Part shown: piece after piece, positions 46,052 through 54,576 of the stretch
How the letters are laid out: each line of letters begins with the position of its first letter
Position numbering within the stretch: position 1 is the stretch's first letter
Source of the DNA: Oscillospiraceae bacterium
GTDB taxonomy: Bacteria > Bacillota > Clostridia > Oscillospirales > Ruminococcaceae
Assembly: GCA_009783695.1 (NCBI GenBank)
Contig: WRCY01000009.1
Coordinates: 1-54,609 of the forward strand
Length of the DNA stretch: 54,609 bases
Direction: 5' to 3'
Program-made: the position numbers and the translations under genes
The notes under the pieces: generated by a model
Told to the model about the DNA's origin: nothing
Seen by the model: the letters and a program-made list of their open reading frames with translations, nothing else
Databases searched by the model: none

Positions 46052-47641
46052 ATGAAAAAGCATATAAAATATATTATTTGTGCATTATGCATTGTGCATT
46101 GTGCGTTATTGGTTTCCTGCACAAAAATCAAGCCCGATGATGATGTAAGCGAGGATAATCCGGCACGTCCTGTCCCTGTGCGGGAGCGCCCGGAATACAA
46201 CGACCATCGCAGTCTTTTTTTTAATATAACGAGGCGTAATTTTTCAGAAACATTGCAAACAGAGGACATTACGTCATATGCAAACCTCGATGAGTTGACA
46301 GGCTTTCACGGCAGCGGCTACATCGAACTTGAAGAGCGCCGCACTGCCGATTTTGAGTTTAACGTACCGTCATCGCAGCACTATTCAATAGGAATCCGCG
46401 CGGTTTCGGCGAGCGGGGAAGAGGACGCCGTTGTCGCTTTAACGGCGGCGGGCGCGCAGCAGGGCGCTTATTATGTGCGGGTTTCAGAGACGTTTGAGGA
46501 CTACCGGCTGCACGGAATCTACCTTGAAGCAGGTGTAAACCGATTATCATTGACAGTGCTGAAGGGCAGTGTTTATGCGGACGAAGTGACAATTCGCGAC
46601 TTTGAGCTCCCTGAAGCGAGGTTCAACACTTCGCGGCTCCCCGCGAACCAGAATGCCTCGAACAATGTCCGCCTGCTGATGGATTATCTCGGCGAAATGT
46701 TTGGGCAGCGGGTGCTTTTGGCGCAGCACGTAACTGCGGGCACCAACACCGAAATCGGCGCGGTCTATGAAGTAACGGGGCGGCTTCCGGCAATCAGAGT
46801 TTCCGACCTGATGAGCTATTCGCGCTCGTTCACGGGGGAAAAGCCGCTGCAGGACGATATTAATCTTGCGCTCGAGTGGCACGGAAGCGGCGGCATTGTC
46901 AGCTACGACTGGACATGGTTTTCACCGTCCTTAGCTATCGGCGACAGAAGCCACTACTTCGCCGCGGAAAGCGACTTTGACCTTGACCGTGCGTTCACGT
47001 CTGTGTACATTACAGACCTTGACGCAGACGGCGTCCGTGCGCTTTTTGAAGCGGGCGCGGTTTCGCGTTCGTGTTATGAGCTGATTCTTGAAATCGACCA
47101 TATGGCTGAAAGCCTGAAAAGGCTGAACGACGCGGGCGTGCCTGTGCTTTGGCGTCCTCTTCACCAGGCGGGGACGGGCTGGTTCTGGTGGGGGGACTCT
47201 GAGCCGGAGTCATACAAGTGGCTCTGGCGGCTGATGTTTGAGCGGTTTGGCGAGTATCACGGGCTGAATAATTTAATATGGGTATGGTCGGGGCAGAGCG
47301 CGGATTATTACCCGGGAGACGGGTTTGTGGATATAATCGGCGAGTGTATTTATAACACCGACGACACCTCGAGTATACCGCAGTTCGTGGGGACGGGCGA
47401 TTATTCGGGGCGCTCCGGGCGGCGCAGAATGGCGGCGATGACCGAATGTGCGCTGCTGCCGTCACCGGACCTGATGAACCGCGACAGGGCGCTGTGGCTC
47501 TGGGCGGCGCTTTACCGCGGCGACTATATCGTTGACGGGCGCGGGCGGCTCAGCGAGCAGTTTAACTCTCGGGAGCGGCTCGAACGGGCTTATAATCATG
47601 AATTGACCATTACACTTGATAAATTGCCGGAAGAGTTTTAA
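46052..47641 (+). CDS. GH26-family beta-mannanase-like lipoprotein with changed acid/base residue
   Basis: 529 aa. A lipoprotein signal (CALLVSCTK, Cys at about 23) is partly built from an ATGCATTGTGCATTG microrepeat. Residues about 60-195 look like a beta-sandwich carbohydrate-binding module, and 205-529 form the GH26 catalytic barrel. The GH26 signature is VLWRPLHQAGTGWFWWG near 366: Gln372 (codon CAG 47165-47167) stands where the acid/base Glu of RPLHE is expected. The nucleophile Glu appears in AMTECALLPSP near 462. It may be a binding protein or an altered mannanase. The RBS is weak. Confidence 0.85.
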   Translation: MKKHIKYIICALCIVHCALLVSCTKIKPDDDVSEDNPARPVPVRERPEYNDHRSLFFNITRRNFSETLQTEDITSYANLDELTGFHGSGYIELEERRTADFEFNVPSSQHYSIGIRAVSASGEEDAVVALTAAGAQQGAYYVRVSETFEDYRLHGIYLEAGVNRLSLTVLKGSVYADEVTIRDFELPEARFNTSRLPANQNASNNVRLLMDYLGEMFGQRVLLAQHVTAGTNTEIGAVYEVTGRLPAIRVSDLMSYSRSFTGEKPLQDDINLALEWHGSGGIVSYDWTWFSPSLAIGDRSHYFAAESDFDLDRAFTSVYITDLDADGVRALFEAGAVSRSCYELILEIDHMAESLKRLNDAGVPVLWRPLHQAGTGWFWWGDSEPESYKWLWRLMFERFGEYHGLNNLIWVWSGQSADYYPGDGFVDIIGECIYNTDDTSSIPQFVGTGDYSGRSGRRRMAAMTECALLPSPDLMNRDRALWLWAALYRGDYIVDGRGRLSEQFNSRERLERAYNHELTITLDKLPEEF

Positions 47642-47703
47642 AAAGGTTCTAAATTTTGTTTATATTCCATAAAATAATTTGTTAATTTTCTACCAAATTT
47701 ATC

Positions 47704-47732
47704 TTGAAAAGCAATTAATTTTGTGCTATAAT
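47704..47732 (+). promoter_or_regulatory. Promoter of the type IV pilus operon
   Basis: TTGAAA (47704-47709), 17 nt, TATAAT (47727-47732), about 50 nt before the pilC start. Confidence 0.7.
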
Positions 47733-47783
47733 TAATATCAGCTTTGGCAAAACGGGCTAAAATTAATGTCACATGGAGGTTAT

Positions 47784-48977
47784 ATGGCTGTATTTCAATA
47801 TCAGGCGACCGACCTTTCCGGAAAAGTTAAAAAAGGCACGGAAATCGCGGAAAGCCCTCAGCAATTAGCGGAAATACTGCGTGCACGTGACCTTTTCGTA
47901 ACAAGAAGCGAGATTGTGCAGGAAAGAGAGCAAACCGTACGGTATAAGTTCAAAACCGCCAAGCTTTCGATTTTCTGCCGTCAGCTGAGCGCGATGCTCT
48001 ATTCGGGCATTAACCTTGTTCGCGCGCTGCACATCCTCATGACACAGGAGGAGAACAAGAAAGCGAAAGAAGTGCTGCGCGACCTTTATGAAGAGCTTCA
48101 GAGGGGGCGCTCTTTCACCGAAAGCCTTGAGATGAAAGAGGGCGTCTTCCCCGAGTTGTTCATAGGCATGATGGCCGCGGGGGAAAGCTCGGGTAACCTT
48201 GACATGATTGTCGACAGGGTCGCCGACCATTATGCTAAGGAAAACAAACTTAAAAACGTCGTTAAAAAAGCGCTTACATACCCGATTATTCTCGGCATAC
48301 TGATGGTAGTCATTGTTCTGGCGCTGTTCACTTTTATACTGCCGATGTTCATATCCATGTACCCCGAGGGCGATGAGCTTCCGGGGATGGCGGGGCAGAT
48401 GATGGCAATAAGCGACTTCATCATAGATTACTGGTACATTATAGGTCTGGTTGTTCTGGTGGTGGTGCTGGTGATTAGGGCGCTGTTCAGGGTTGCGGCG
48501 TTCCGGCTCGGCTGGGATAAGCTGATTATTATCATGCCCAAAATCGGAAAGCTTGTAAGAGTAATATACACGGCGCGTTTCGGCAGAACCATGGCGAACC
48601 TGTTCGCCTCGGGCATGCAGATGGTTGAATGTATAGAAAAGTCGGTGGGGACGCTCAATAACAGATACCTGCTGTACCTGTTTGACGATGTTCTCAACGA
48701 TATAAAACGCGGAGAGCCGCTCTCGCAGGCAATCGAGAAAATCAATATTTTCGACGGTATGTTTGTATCCACGATTTACATAGGCGAGGAATCGGGAAGA
48801 CTGGACGAAATCCTTTCAAAATCCGCAGACTTTTACGATGAGGAAGCCGATACCGCGCTGCAGAAGCTGACCACCATGATAGAGCCGGTTATGATTATTA
48901 TCATGGGTGTGCTCGTAGCGCTCGTACTGGCGACCATATTCCCGCTTATGTACGGCTCGTTCGAGAACGTTGCATAA
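47784..48977 (+). CDS. pilC: Type IV pilus inner-membrane platform protein PilC
   Basis: 397 aa from ATG 47784 (GGAGG 4 nt upstream). Two T2SSF domains: FCRQLSAMLYSGINLVRALH near 58 and a second at ARFGRTMANLFASGMQMVEC near 266, with three TM helices near 170, 218 and 375 (VMIIIMGVLVALVLATIFPL at the end). PilC links the assembly ATPase to the growing pilus. First gene of pilC-pilM/N-pilO on the + strand. Confidence 0.94.
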   Translation: MAVFQYQATDLSGKVKKGTEIAESPQQLAEILRARDLFVTRSEIVQEREQTVRYKFKTAKLSIFCRQLSAMLYSGINLVRALHILMTQEENKKAKEVLRDLYEELQRGRSFTESLEMKEGVFPELFIGMMAAGESSGNLDMIVDRVADHYAKENKLKNVVKKALTYPIILGILMVVIVLALFTFILPMFISMYPEGDELPGMAGQMMAISDFIIDYWYIIGLVVLVVVLVIRALFRVAAFRLGWDKLIIIMPKIGKLVRVIYTARFGRTMANLFASGMQMVECIEKSVGTLNNRYLLYLFDDVLNDIKRGEPLSQAIEKINIFDGMFVSTIYIGEESGRLDEILSKSADFYDEEADTALQKLTTMIEPVMIIIMGVLVALVLATIFPLMYGSFENVA

Positions 48978-48999
48978 ATTCGTCGCATAGTGACACCAA

Positions 49000-49033
49000 A
49001 ATTATCAATTGTCAATTGTTAATTATTAATTGA
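49000..49033. repeat. TGTCAATTG microrepeat between pilC and pilM
   Basis: AATTATCAATTGTCAATTG followed by TTAATTATTAATTG. Confidence 0.75.
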
Positions 49034-49054
49034 AAAAGGCAGGTGGGCAGATTT

Positions 49055-50551
49055 ATGATATCAATTGATATTACCGATACCCAAATAAAGCTACTCGAGG
49101 CGGCTGTCGCGGCTAAGATTTCCGTCAAGAGAACCGTCGTCAGGGATTTGCCGCCGAACACGATTGAAAACGGCAGAATCGTTGACATGCACATAGTTGC
49201 AGGTGAAATCACCGACATTCTCGTTTCGGAAAAAATAACCGACCGCGAAGCAATAATCTGCATAAACTCCGGCATGATTCTTTATAAGGAAATTGAAATC
49301 CCGAAGCCTAAAGCCGGCAGCGAAACTTTCGTTGTTGAAACAATAATCCAAAACGAGATGTCGCTCGGCGACGAATACAATATTACATACAGCATTTCTG
49401 AAGAAATAATCACCGAAGAGGGTCCCAAGCTTAAGGTTGTCGCCGCCGCCTGCCCGCAGAAGATGCTCGATATCTACCTCGAGCTGTCGCGGCAGGTGGG
49501 GCTTAAAACAAAGCTTGTAGTGGTCAGTACCAACTGTATCACCCGTCTTGTCCGCCGTTCCTCCGTTTATAAGGCGTTCTCTTCGCTGCTGCTGCTGCAG
49601 GTCGACAAGAATTTCATAAACATCAACCTGTATAACAAGGGCGCGGTTGTTTTCTCGCGGCACACGAAAATCGACGCCTCCGACTACGAAAACAGCCCCG
49701 ACTATATAAATCTCGCCGTCTTTGATAACCTTTTCAGAACGATGCACCTGCTCGAGCAGAACGGGCTCGCGGAGGACATAAAAGAGGTTCAGTACTTCGG
49801 CGCAATCAAGGACGACGAGGCGCTGCATACAACAATCGGGCAGCTTAACTTGAAAGCCCGCGAGTTTGAGTATCCCGCCGACCTCGTAAAATCAAAGAGA
49901 AACTATAATTTCAAAGAATTTGCGAACGTTATCGGTTCGCTCATAAAAATCGACCCCAAAACCGAGAACATCAACCTGCTCAACACCAAGGAAAAAAGAA
50001 TTAAATCACTGAACATGAGGTTCAGCTTGGTTTCCCTGTTGGCGGCGGCGTTTTGCGCCGTGGTTGTGTTGGCGGTTTTCGCTGTTTTCAGCTTTGTGGA
50101 GGGGCAGAGGAAAAGAGAGCTTACCAGTCTTGAAGAGCAGTTCCGCAACCTGCGCTATGATGAGATGCTTGCGCGCGTTTCCGAAAAAGAGACGGCAATC
50201 CGGAATTTTACGAACTATGCCGACGCGGTGGACACGGCGAAGCTTCTGTTTGACTTCCAGCCGAAGATGACAAGAAATATAGTGCAGCGCATGATGGATG
50301 TTATGCGCCCCTATAACGGAATGTTCATCTGCGGGTCAATTGAGGTTAAAGGGTATACGCTTTCTGTAACACTGCGCTGCGCGGACCAGACGCATCCCAT
50401 GAAGTATGTTGAAGACCTCAAGGAGGCGGGCTATTTTGAAAACGTAACATTCTACGGCTACGACAGAGTGGAAAACGAGGATACCGGAAATATAGAAATT
50501 GTTTTCGACGTGGCTATGAGAGTGAAAGGGGGGAACATCTTTGAGCCGTAA
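49055..50551 (+). CDS. pilM: PilM-PilN fusion protein
   Basis: 498 aa from ATG 49055, AGGTGG 8-12 nt upstream. Residues 1-310 resemble PilM, the actin-like cytoplasmic scaffold (MISIDITDTQIKLLEAA, then VVAAACPQKMLDIYLELSRQ near 130). One TM helix near 328-352 (VSLLAAAFCAVVVLAVFAVF) leads to a C-terminal PilN-like coiled coil and ferredoxin-fold domain. In most organisms these are two genes; here they are one chain, which would fix the 1:1 PilM:PilN contact covalently. Confidence 0.8.
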   Translation: MISIDITDTQIKLLEAAVAAKISVKRTVVRDLPPNTIENGRIVDMHIVAGEITDILVSEKITDREAIICINSGMILYKEIEIPKPKAGSETFVVETIIQNEMSLGDEYNITYSISEEIITEEGPKLKVVAAACPQKMLDIYLELSRQVGLKTKLVVVSTNCITRLVRRSSVYKAFSSLLLLQVDKNFININLYNKGAVVFSRHTKIDASDYENSPDYINLAVFDNLFRTMHLLEQNGLAEDIKEVQYFGAIKDDEALHTTIGQLNLKAREFEYPADLVKSKRNYNFKEFANVIGSLIKIDPKTENINLLNTKEKRIKSLNMRFSLVSLLAAAFCAVVVLAVFAVFSFVEGQRKRELTSLEEQFRNLRYDEMLARVSEKETAIRNFTNYADAVDTAKLLFDFQPKMTRNIVQRMMDVMRPYNGMFICGSIEVKGYTLSVTLRCADQTHPMKYVEDLKEAGYFENVTFYGYDRVENEDTGNIEIVFDVAMRVKGGNIFEP

Positions 50552-51509
50552 TATAAGCAATTTTGAGAAAGCGATTATTCTGATTGTTATAATGGGCGCT
50601 ATTTTCGGCGCGGGCACATACTTTATAATTATTCCCGCGTATGAAGATGTCGGCAAGGTCAATACGCAAATCGAGGAAAAAAACAGGCAGATTGACGAAG
50701 CGATGCAGCTCATGGTCCGAGAAATCCAGATTGACGAAACCATGGCTGAAAGTCGGGAGAGAGCCGCAAACGTAAACGAAGGGTTCTTCCCGGAGATGAC
50801 TACTACCGAAGCCGTAACGATGGTACAGACGATACTGAACGGCGCTAACTACGGCAGAGGCTTCACCGCCGAGTACGGAATACATGTAACCGATATTGAG
50901 GAGGGGCTGCTTTCGCTGCAGGTGTTCAGCGGAGGCAAGGACATTAAGTATGCACTGAGAGAGTTTGCCACACTCTTCAGCGCGGAGGAAGCCCCGGCTG
51001 CAAGCAGTGATGAGGAGGAGTTTAATCCCGCGCTGATGGCGGCAGAGTACCTGCTCGGCGCAAATGCAGACGAGCTTGAAATACTTGATAAAACAGCTGA
51101 ATTCCTGGCAGAACCGATTTCTTTGCAGCTGACGATTGTCGAAATGCTCAAAGGGAGCAGCCTTTCTGCCGAAGAAAGACAAAAGCTTCTTAGTTTTATG
51201 CGGGAAATTCTTGTGATTACGGATTCGGGGGTGGGAATGATTACCGCTGAATTCACGCTGCGAATCCCGTATAACGAGTACCTGGACTTCCTTGATTATC
51301 TGCATGCATATCCGCTCAGAATGGAAGTCAATACAGCCATACTGTTCCAGGACAACGATTCGTCAATATTGAATAATATCAAATTCGACGAGAGCACGGG
51401 ACTGGCAGATATTGATTTTAAGCTGTTCATTTATGTAGTGAAGCCCATGGAGTTACCCGAGGTGCAGCTCCCCGACCGGAGCGAAGCGGAAGAAGACGAC
51501 GGTCAGTAA
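50541..51509 (+). CDS. pilO: PilO-like type IV pilus alignment-complex protein
   Basis: 322 aa. TTG 50541 has GGGGGG 7 nt upstream and overlaps the previous gene by 11 bp. One TM helix near residues 10-30, then a coiled coil (VNTQIEEKNRQIDEAMQLM) and a periplasm-side domain: the PilO arrangement. A low-complexity acidic tail (SEAEEDDGQ) ends it. The PilO call rests on position and topology more than on sequence. Confidence 0.75.
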   Translation: MSRNISNFEKAIILIVIMGAIFGAGTYFIIIPAYEDVGKVNTQIEEKNRQIDEAMQLMVREIQIDETMAESRERAANVNEGFFPEMTTTEAVTMVQTILNGANYGRGFTAEYGIHVTDIEEGLLSLQVFSGGKDIKYALREFATLFSAEEAPAASSDEEEFNPALMAAEYLLGANADELEILDKTAEFLAEPISLQLTIVEMLKGSSLSAEERQKLLSFMREILVITDSGVGMITAEFTLRIPYNEYLDFLDYLHAYPLRMEVNTAILFQDNDSSILNNIKFDESTGLADIDFKLFIYVVKPMELPEVQLPDRSEAEEDDGQ

Positions 51510-51512
51510 TAA

Positions 51513-51676
51513 TAGACCTGTCCATGAACCTGTTCGCGGCAGATTTTTGGCGGATTTTCCGCTATGCTTCGTTGAATTTTCTTGCAATGCACAAAGCATT
51601 ACTGCGAAAATTCGCCTTGCCTAACGAAAAGTCCGCTTCAAAAATCTACTCGCTCAAAGTTCACGCACAGGTCTAA
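51513..51676. repeat. Long imperfect inverted repeat, 164 bp
   Basis: TAGACCTGT at the left end pairs with ACAGGTCTA at the right; inside, AGATTTTTGGCGGA faces TCCGCTTCAAAAATCT, and GCAATGC faces GCATTAC across the centre. It has no ORF and could fold along its whole length. It lies between pilO and the opposing pilD. Confidence 0.8.
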
Positions 51677-51679
51677 TAA

Positions 51680-51712
51680 AGGGGCAGGAGCGCGTACCGC
51701 GCTCCCGTCCCG
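51680..51712 (-). terminator. Rho-independent terminator of pilD
   Basis: GGAGCGCG and CGCGCTCC form the stem core; on the minus strand it is followed by CCCCTTTATT. It is 4 nt past the pilD stop. Confidence 0.7.
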
Positions 51713-51715
51713 TTG

Positions 51716-52489
51716 TTACAATAAACCCGAATACATTTGTATAATGCGGTAACCGTACAGATAACCGGCGGCAATGCCGAACGCGAGAAACGGCCCGAAG
51801 CAGATAGTGGCGCGCTTTTTCGTGATTTTTACGACGAGTCCGAAGATTCCGCCTGTGAACATCGCAATCAATACCGACGGGACAATCGCCCACCCGAGCA
51901 GCAGCCCCGCCGCCGCCACAAGCTGAACGTCTCCGCCGCCCATCGCGCCGAGATAGCAGAAAACCGCAAAAGGCACGGAAATAATCAGCATGCCGATTAG
52001 ATGTTCATACCATAAAACATCGGACGGCAGAAACAGGGAGAGCACGGTGGCGATGATACCGAGCGCTGCAATAGTGCCTGTGCACCAGTAAGGGATTTCA
52101 GTTTTCCTTATGTCCTCCGCGCTCAGCGCGACCAGCACGGGGAAAAGAATCATACCGATGACTGTGTGAATTATATCGCCGGGGCGTTGGAAGCCTGCCG
52201 CCATAAAAACCCAGAGGCAGCCGCCGCCGCACAGCAGCTCCATAAGCAGGTACTGCGGGCTCATGCGCGTCATGCATTTGCGGCAGCGCCCGCGCTGTGT
52301 GGTATAGCTTAGCACGGGAACAAGCTCAAACCATTTGAGGACATGCTTACATTCCGGGCAGTGCGAGCGGGTTTTCACGAAGTCCTTCTTCTGCGGCACG
52401 CGAAGAAGCACAACGTTGAAAAAACTGCCCAGGCAGCCGCCCAGCATAAATATAAGCAAACACATTATCCCGTAAAGAAAAGTTTCCAT
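51716..52489 (-). CDS. pilD: Type IV prepilin peptidase/methyltransferase
   Basis: 257 aa, GGGGGT 3 nt before ATG 52489. N-terminal methylase region GSFFNVVLLRVPQ near 21 with a zinc site of two CxxC pairs (CPECKH, CRKCM near 44-72); TM helices; catalytic aspartates in SAEDIRKTEIPYW near 122 and GAMGGGDVQLVAAAG near 187. It cleaves prepilin leaders and N-methylates the new end. It is transcribed against the other pilus genes. Confidence 0.93.
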   Translation of the reverse strand: METFLYGIMCLLIFMLGGCLGSFFNVVLLRVPQKKDFVKTRSHCPECKHVLKWFELVPVLSYTTQRGRCRKCMTRMSPQYLLMELLCGGGCLWVFMAAGFQRPGDIIHTVIGMILFPVLVALSAEDIRKTEIPYWCTGTIAALGIIATVLSLFLPSDVLWYEHLIGMLIISVPFAVFCYLGAMGGGDVQLVAAAGLLLGWAIVPSVLIAMFTGGIFGLVVKITKKRATICFGPFLAFGIAAGYLYGYRIIQMYSGLL

Positions 52490-52572
52490 AAGACCCCCGT
52501 AATTTTGTTACTCCCATAATAATATACTAAAAGAAAATAATTGTCAATAATGCGGTAAGTTTAAATTATATC

Positions 52573-52713
52573 TGCAAAACCGGGGAAAACGATATTATGT
52601 AGTTTAGAATAGTTCAGAAAGGGCTTATTGAAAACAAGTTAAAAATTGTATTTGCAAAACCGGGGAAAACGATACCGTATAATTTAGAATAGTTCGGAAA
52701 GGACTTATTGAAA
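52573..52713 (+). promoter_or_regulatory. Two tandem 81-bp leader repeats before pilB
   Basis: GCAAAACCGGGGAAAACGAT occurs at 52573 and 52654, 81 bp apart. The first unit has AAAGGGCTTATTG and no ATG; the second has AAAGGACTTATTG and leads into the pilB ATG with AGGA 10 nt upstream. A weak promoter-like TTGTCA (52541) is further left. Confidence 0.8.
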
Positions 52714-54411
52714 ATGAAAAACATTCCGATTGGTCAGCTTTTGGTTGAGAGCGGGTTCATCACCGAACAGCAGCTTGACACCGCGCTTAAAAAGCAAAAG
52801 GATAAGGTCGAGAACCCCGAGGGCCTGAAGCTTGGCGATATGGTTTTAAAGCTTGGGTACGTTTCGGAAACTCAGCTTGTCCACGCGCTTTCGACGCGCT
52901 TGAAAGTCCCGTTTGTAGACCTCACGACTACGAAAATCGACGTTGATGCGGTCAAGAAAATACCTGAACAGATTGCAAGAAAGCACATCTGCGTGGCGTA
53001 TCGCGTGGGCTCGGGCAGGCTTTATGTTGCGACCAATGACCCGATTAACTTCTTCATATTTGATGAGCTGAAAGTCACCACAGGAATGGAAATCCACCCC
53101 ATGCTCGCGACGAAATCGTCAATTATGGACACAATCGGGCGCATATATACGCAGTCCGCAACGACGAGCGTTATCAATGACCTTGACGAAGAATATAACA
53201 CGGAAGAAGAACAGCAGGCCGCGCTCGAATCGCAGGACCGCGTGGACAACGCGCCGATTGTAAAGCTTTGTAACTCGCTGGTTGAAACGGCGTTCCGGCG
53301 CAGGGCGTCCGACGTGCATATAGAGCCGTTCAAAGACCGCACACGCGTGAGGATTCGTATTGACGGCGAGCTGATTGAACAGATGGCGGTGAAGCCCGCC
53401 GTACATAACTCGCTTGTCACCCGTCTTAAAATCCTCGGCGGCATGAACATAGCCGAAAGGCGCGTGCCGCTTGACGGGCGCTTCGGCATGATGATAGACG
53501 GCACCAGCCTTGACGTGCGCGTTTCCAGCATACCAACCGTCTTCGGCGAGAAGGTGGTTATACGTCTGCTTGCCTCCGGCGACTCGAAAACCATGCGCGT
53601 AACGGAGCTGGGCATGACCAACCACAACTACGAGATGTTCAAGAATATTATCCGCTGCCCGCACGGGGTTATGCTGGTTACGGGGCCCACAGGCTCGGGT
53701 AAGTCAACCACGCTCTACGCGACGCTCGGCGAGCTGTCGAAGCCCAGCGTAAACATAGTTACCGTCGAGGACCCGGTGGAAAAGAAAATCGACGGAGTAA
53801 ACCAGGTGCAGATTAATACAAAAGCCGGCATGACGTTTGCCGCGGCGCTCCGCTCAATCCTCCGCCAGGACCCCGACATAGTGATGGTCGGGGAAATGCG
53901 CGACAACGAAACTGCGGATATAGCAATCCGCGCCGCTATTACGGGACACCTGGTTCTCAGCACGCTGCATACAAACGACGCCTCGAGCACGATTTTGCGT
54001 CTTGTGGACATGGGCGTTGCTCCGTATATGGTGGCGAGTTCACTTGTAGGTGTTGTGGCGCAGCGGCTGGTAAGAAAGCTGTGCGAATCCTGCAAGGAGC
54101 AGTTTGAACTTGACGACCCTGCGGATTTGCGCCTTGTCGGGGTTAAAGCCCCTATAATGATTTACAGGCACAAATATGGCGGCTGCCGCGACTGCGGGCA
54201 GACCGGCTACGCGGGACGGACGGCGATTCATGAGATTGTTGTTTCGACCACGCAGCTCAAGGAAATCATCGCGAACAACGGCACAGCCGAGCAGATTGAA
54301 CGCCGCGCCCTCGAGGAGGGGACAAAGCTGCTGAGGCATAATGTCGCGGATATGGTTCGGGCGGGCGTGACGACGATGGATGAGCTGGTGAAAGCGACGT
54401 ATTCGGTGTAA
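52714..54411 (+). CDS. pilB: Type IV pilus assembly ATPase PilB (GspE family)
   Basis: 565 aa from ATG 52714. MshEN-like N-terminal domain (IGQLLVESGFITEQQLDTAL), then the GspE core: Walker A VTGPTGSGKSTTLY near 330, Asp box and Walker B RQDPDIVMVGEMRDNETADI near 389, His box TGHLVLSTLHTNDA near 412, and the C-terminal zinc tetracysteine CESCKEQ and CRDCGQTGYAGR near 462-500. It powers pilus extension. A PilT retraction ATPase is not in the window. Confidence 0.95.
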   Translation: MKNIPIGQLLVESGFITEQQLDTALKKQKDKVENPEGLKLGDMVLKLGYVSETQLVHALSTRLKVPFVDLTTTKIDVDAVKKIPEQIARKHICVAYRVGSGRLYVATNDPINFFIFDELKVTTGMEIHPMLATKSSIMDTIGRIYTQSATTSVINDLDEEYNTEEEQQAALESQDRVDNAPIVKLCNSLVETAFRRRASDVHIEPFKDRTRVRIRIDGELIEQMAVKPAVHNSLVTRLKILGGMNIAERRVPLDGRFGMMIDGTSLDVRVSSIPTVFGEKVVIRLLASGDSKTMRVTELGMTNHNYEMFKNIIRCPHGVMLVTGPTGSGKSTTLYATLGELSKPSVNIVTVEDPVEKKIDGVNQVQINTKAGMTFAAALRSILRQDPDIVMVGEMRDNETADIAIRAAITGHLVLSTLHTNDASSTILRLVDMGVAPYMVASSLVGVVAQRLVRKLCESCKEQFELDDPADLRLVGVKAPIMIYRHKYGGCRDCGQTGYAGRTAIHEIVVSTTQLKEIIANNGTAEQIERRALEEGTKLLRHNVADMVRAGVTTMDELVKATYSV

Positions 54412-54416
54412 TAATT

Positions 54417-54449
54417 ATAAGGGCGGCTATGCCGTCCTTTAGTTTTTTA
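54417..54449 (+). terminator. Rho-independent terminator after pilB
   Basis: AAGGGCGGC, TAT, GCCGTCCTT followed by a T-rich tail ending in TTTTTT. Confidence 0.82.
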
Positions 54450-54473
54450 GGTATATACAAATATCAACACGTA

Positions 54474-54502
54474 TAGACAAAACAATATGCCGAAAATATA
54501 AA
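54474..54502 (+). promoter_or_regulatory. Candidate promoter of the last gene
   Basis: TAGACA (54474-54479), 17 nt, TATAAA (54497-54502). Confidence 0.5.
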
Positions 54503-54530
54503 GACTTTTCGGGAAATGTGTGATATAGTG

Positions 54531-54556
54531 TTATTAAGTCAGATATGGCTTAATAA
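54531..54556. promoter_or_regulatory. Inverted repeat in the leader of the last gene
   Basis: TTATTAAG, 10 nt, CTTAATAA: perfect 8-bp arms, 20 nt before the ATG at 54577; operator or RNA hairpin. Confidence 0.55.
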
Positions 54557-54576
54557 TTTGAAGAGAGGTACCGAAA

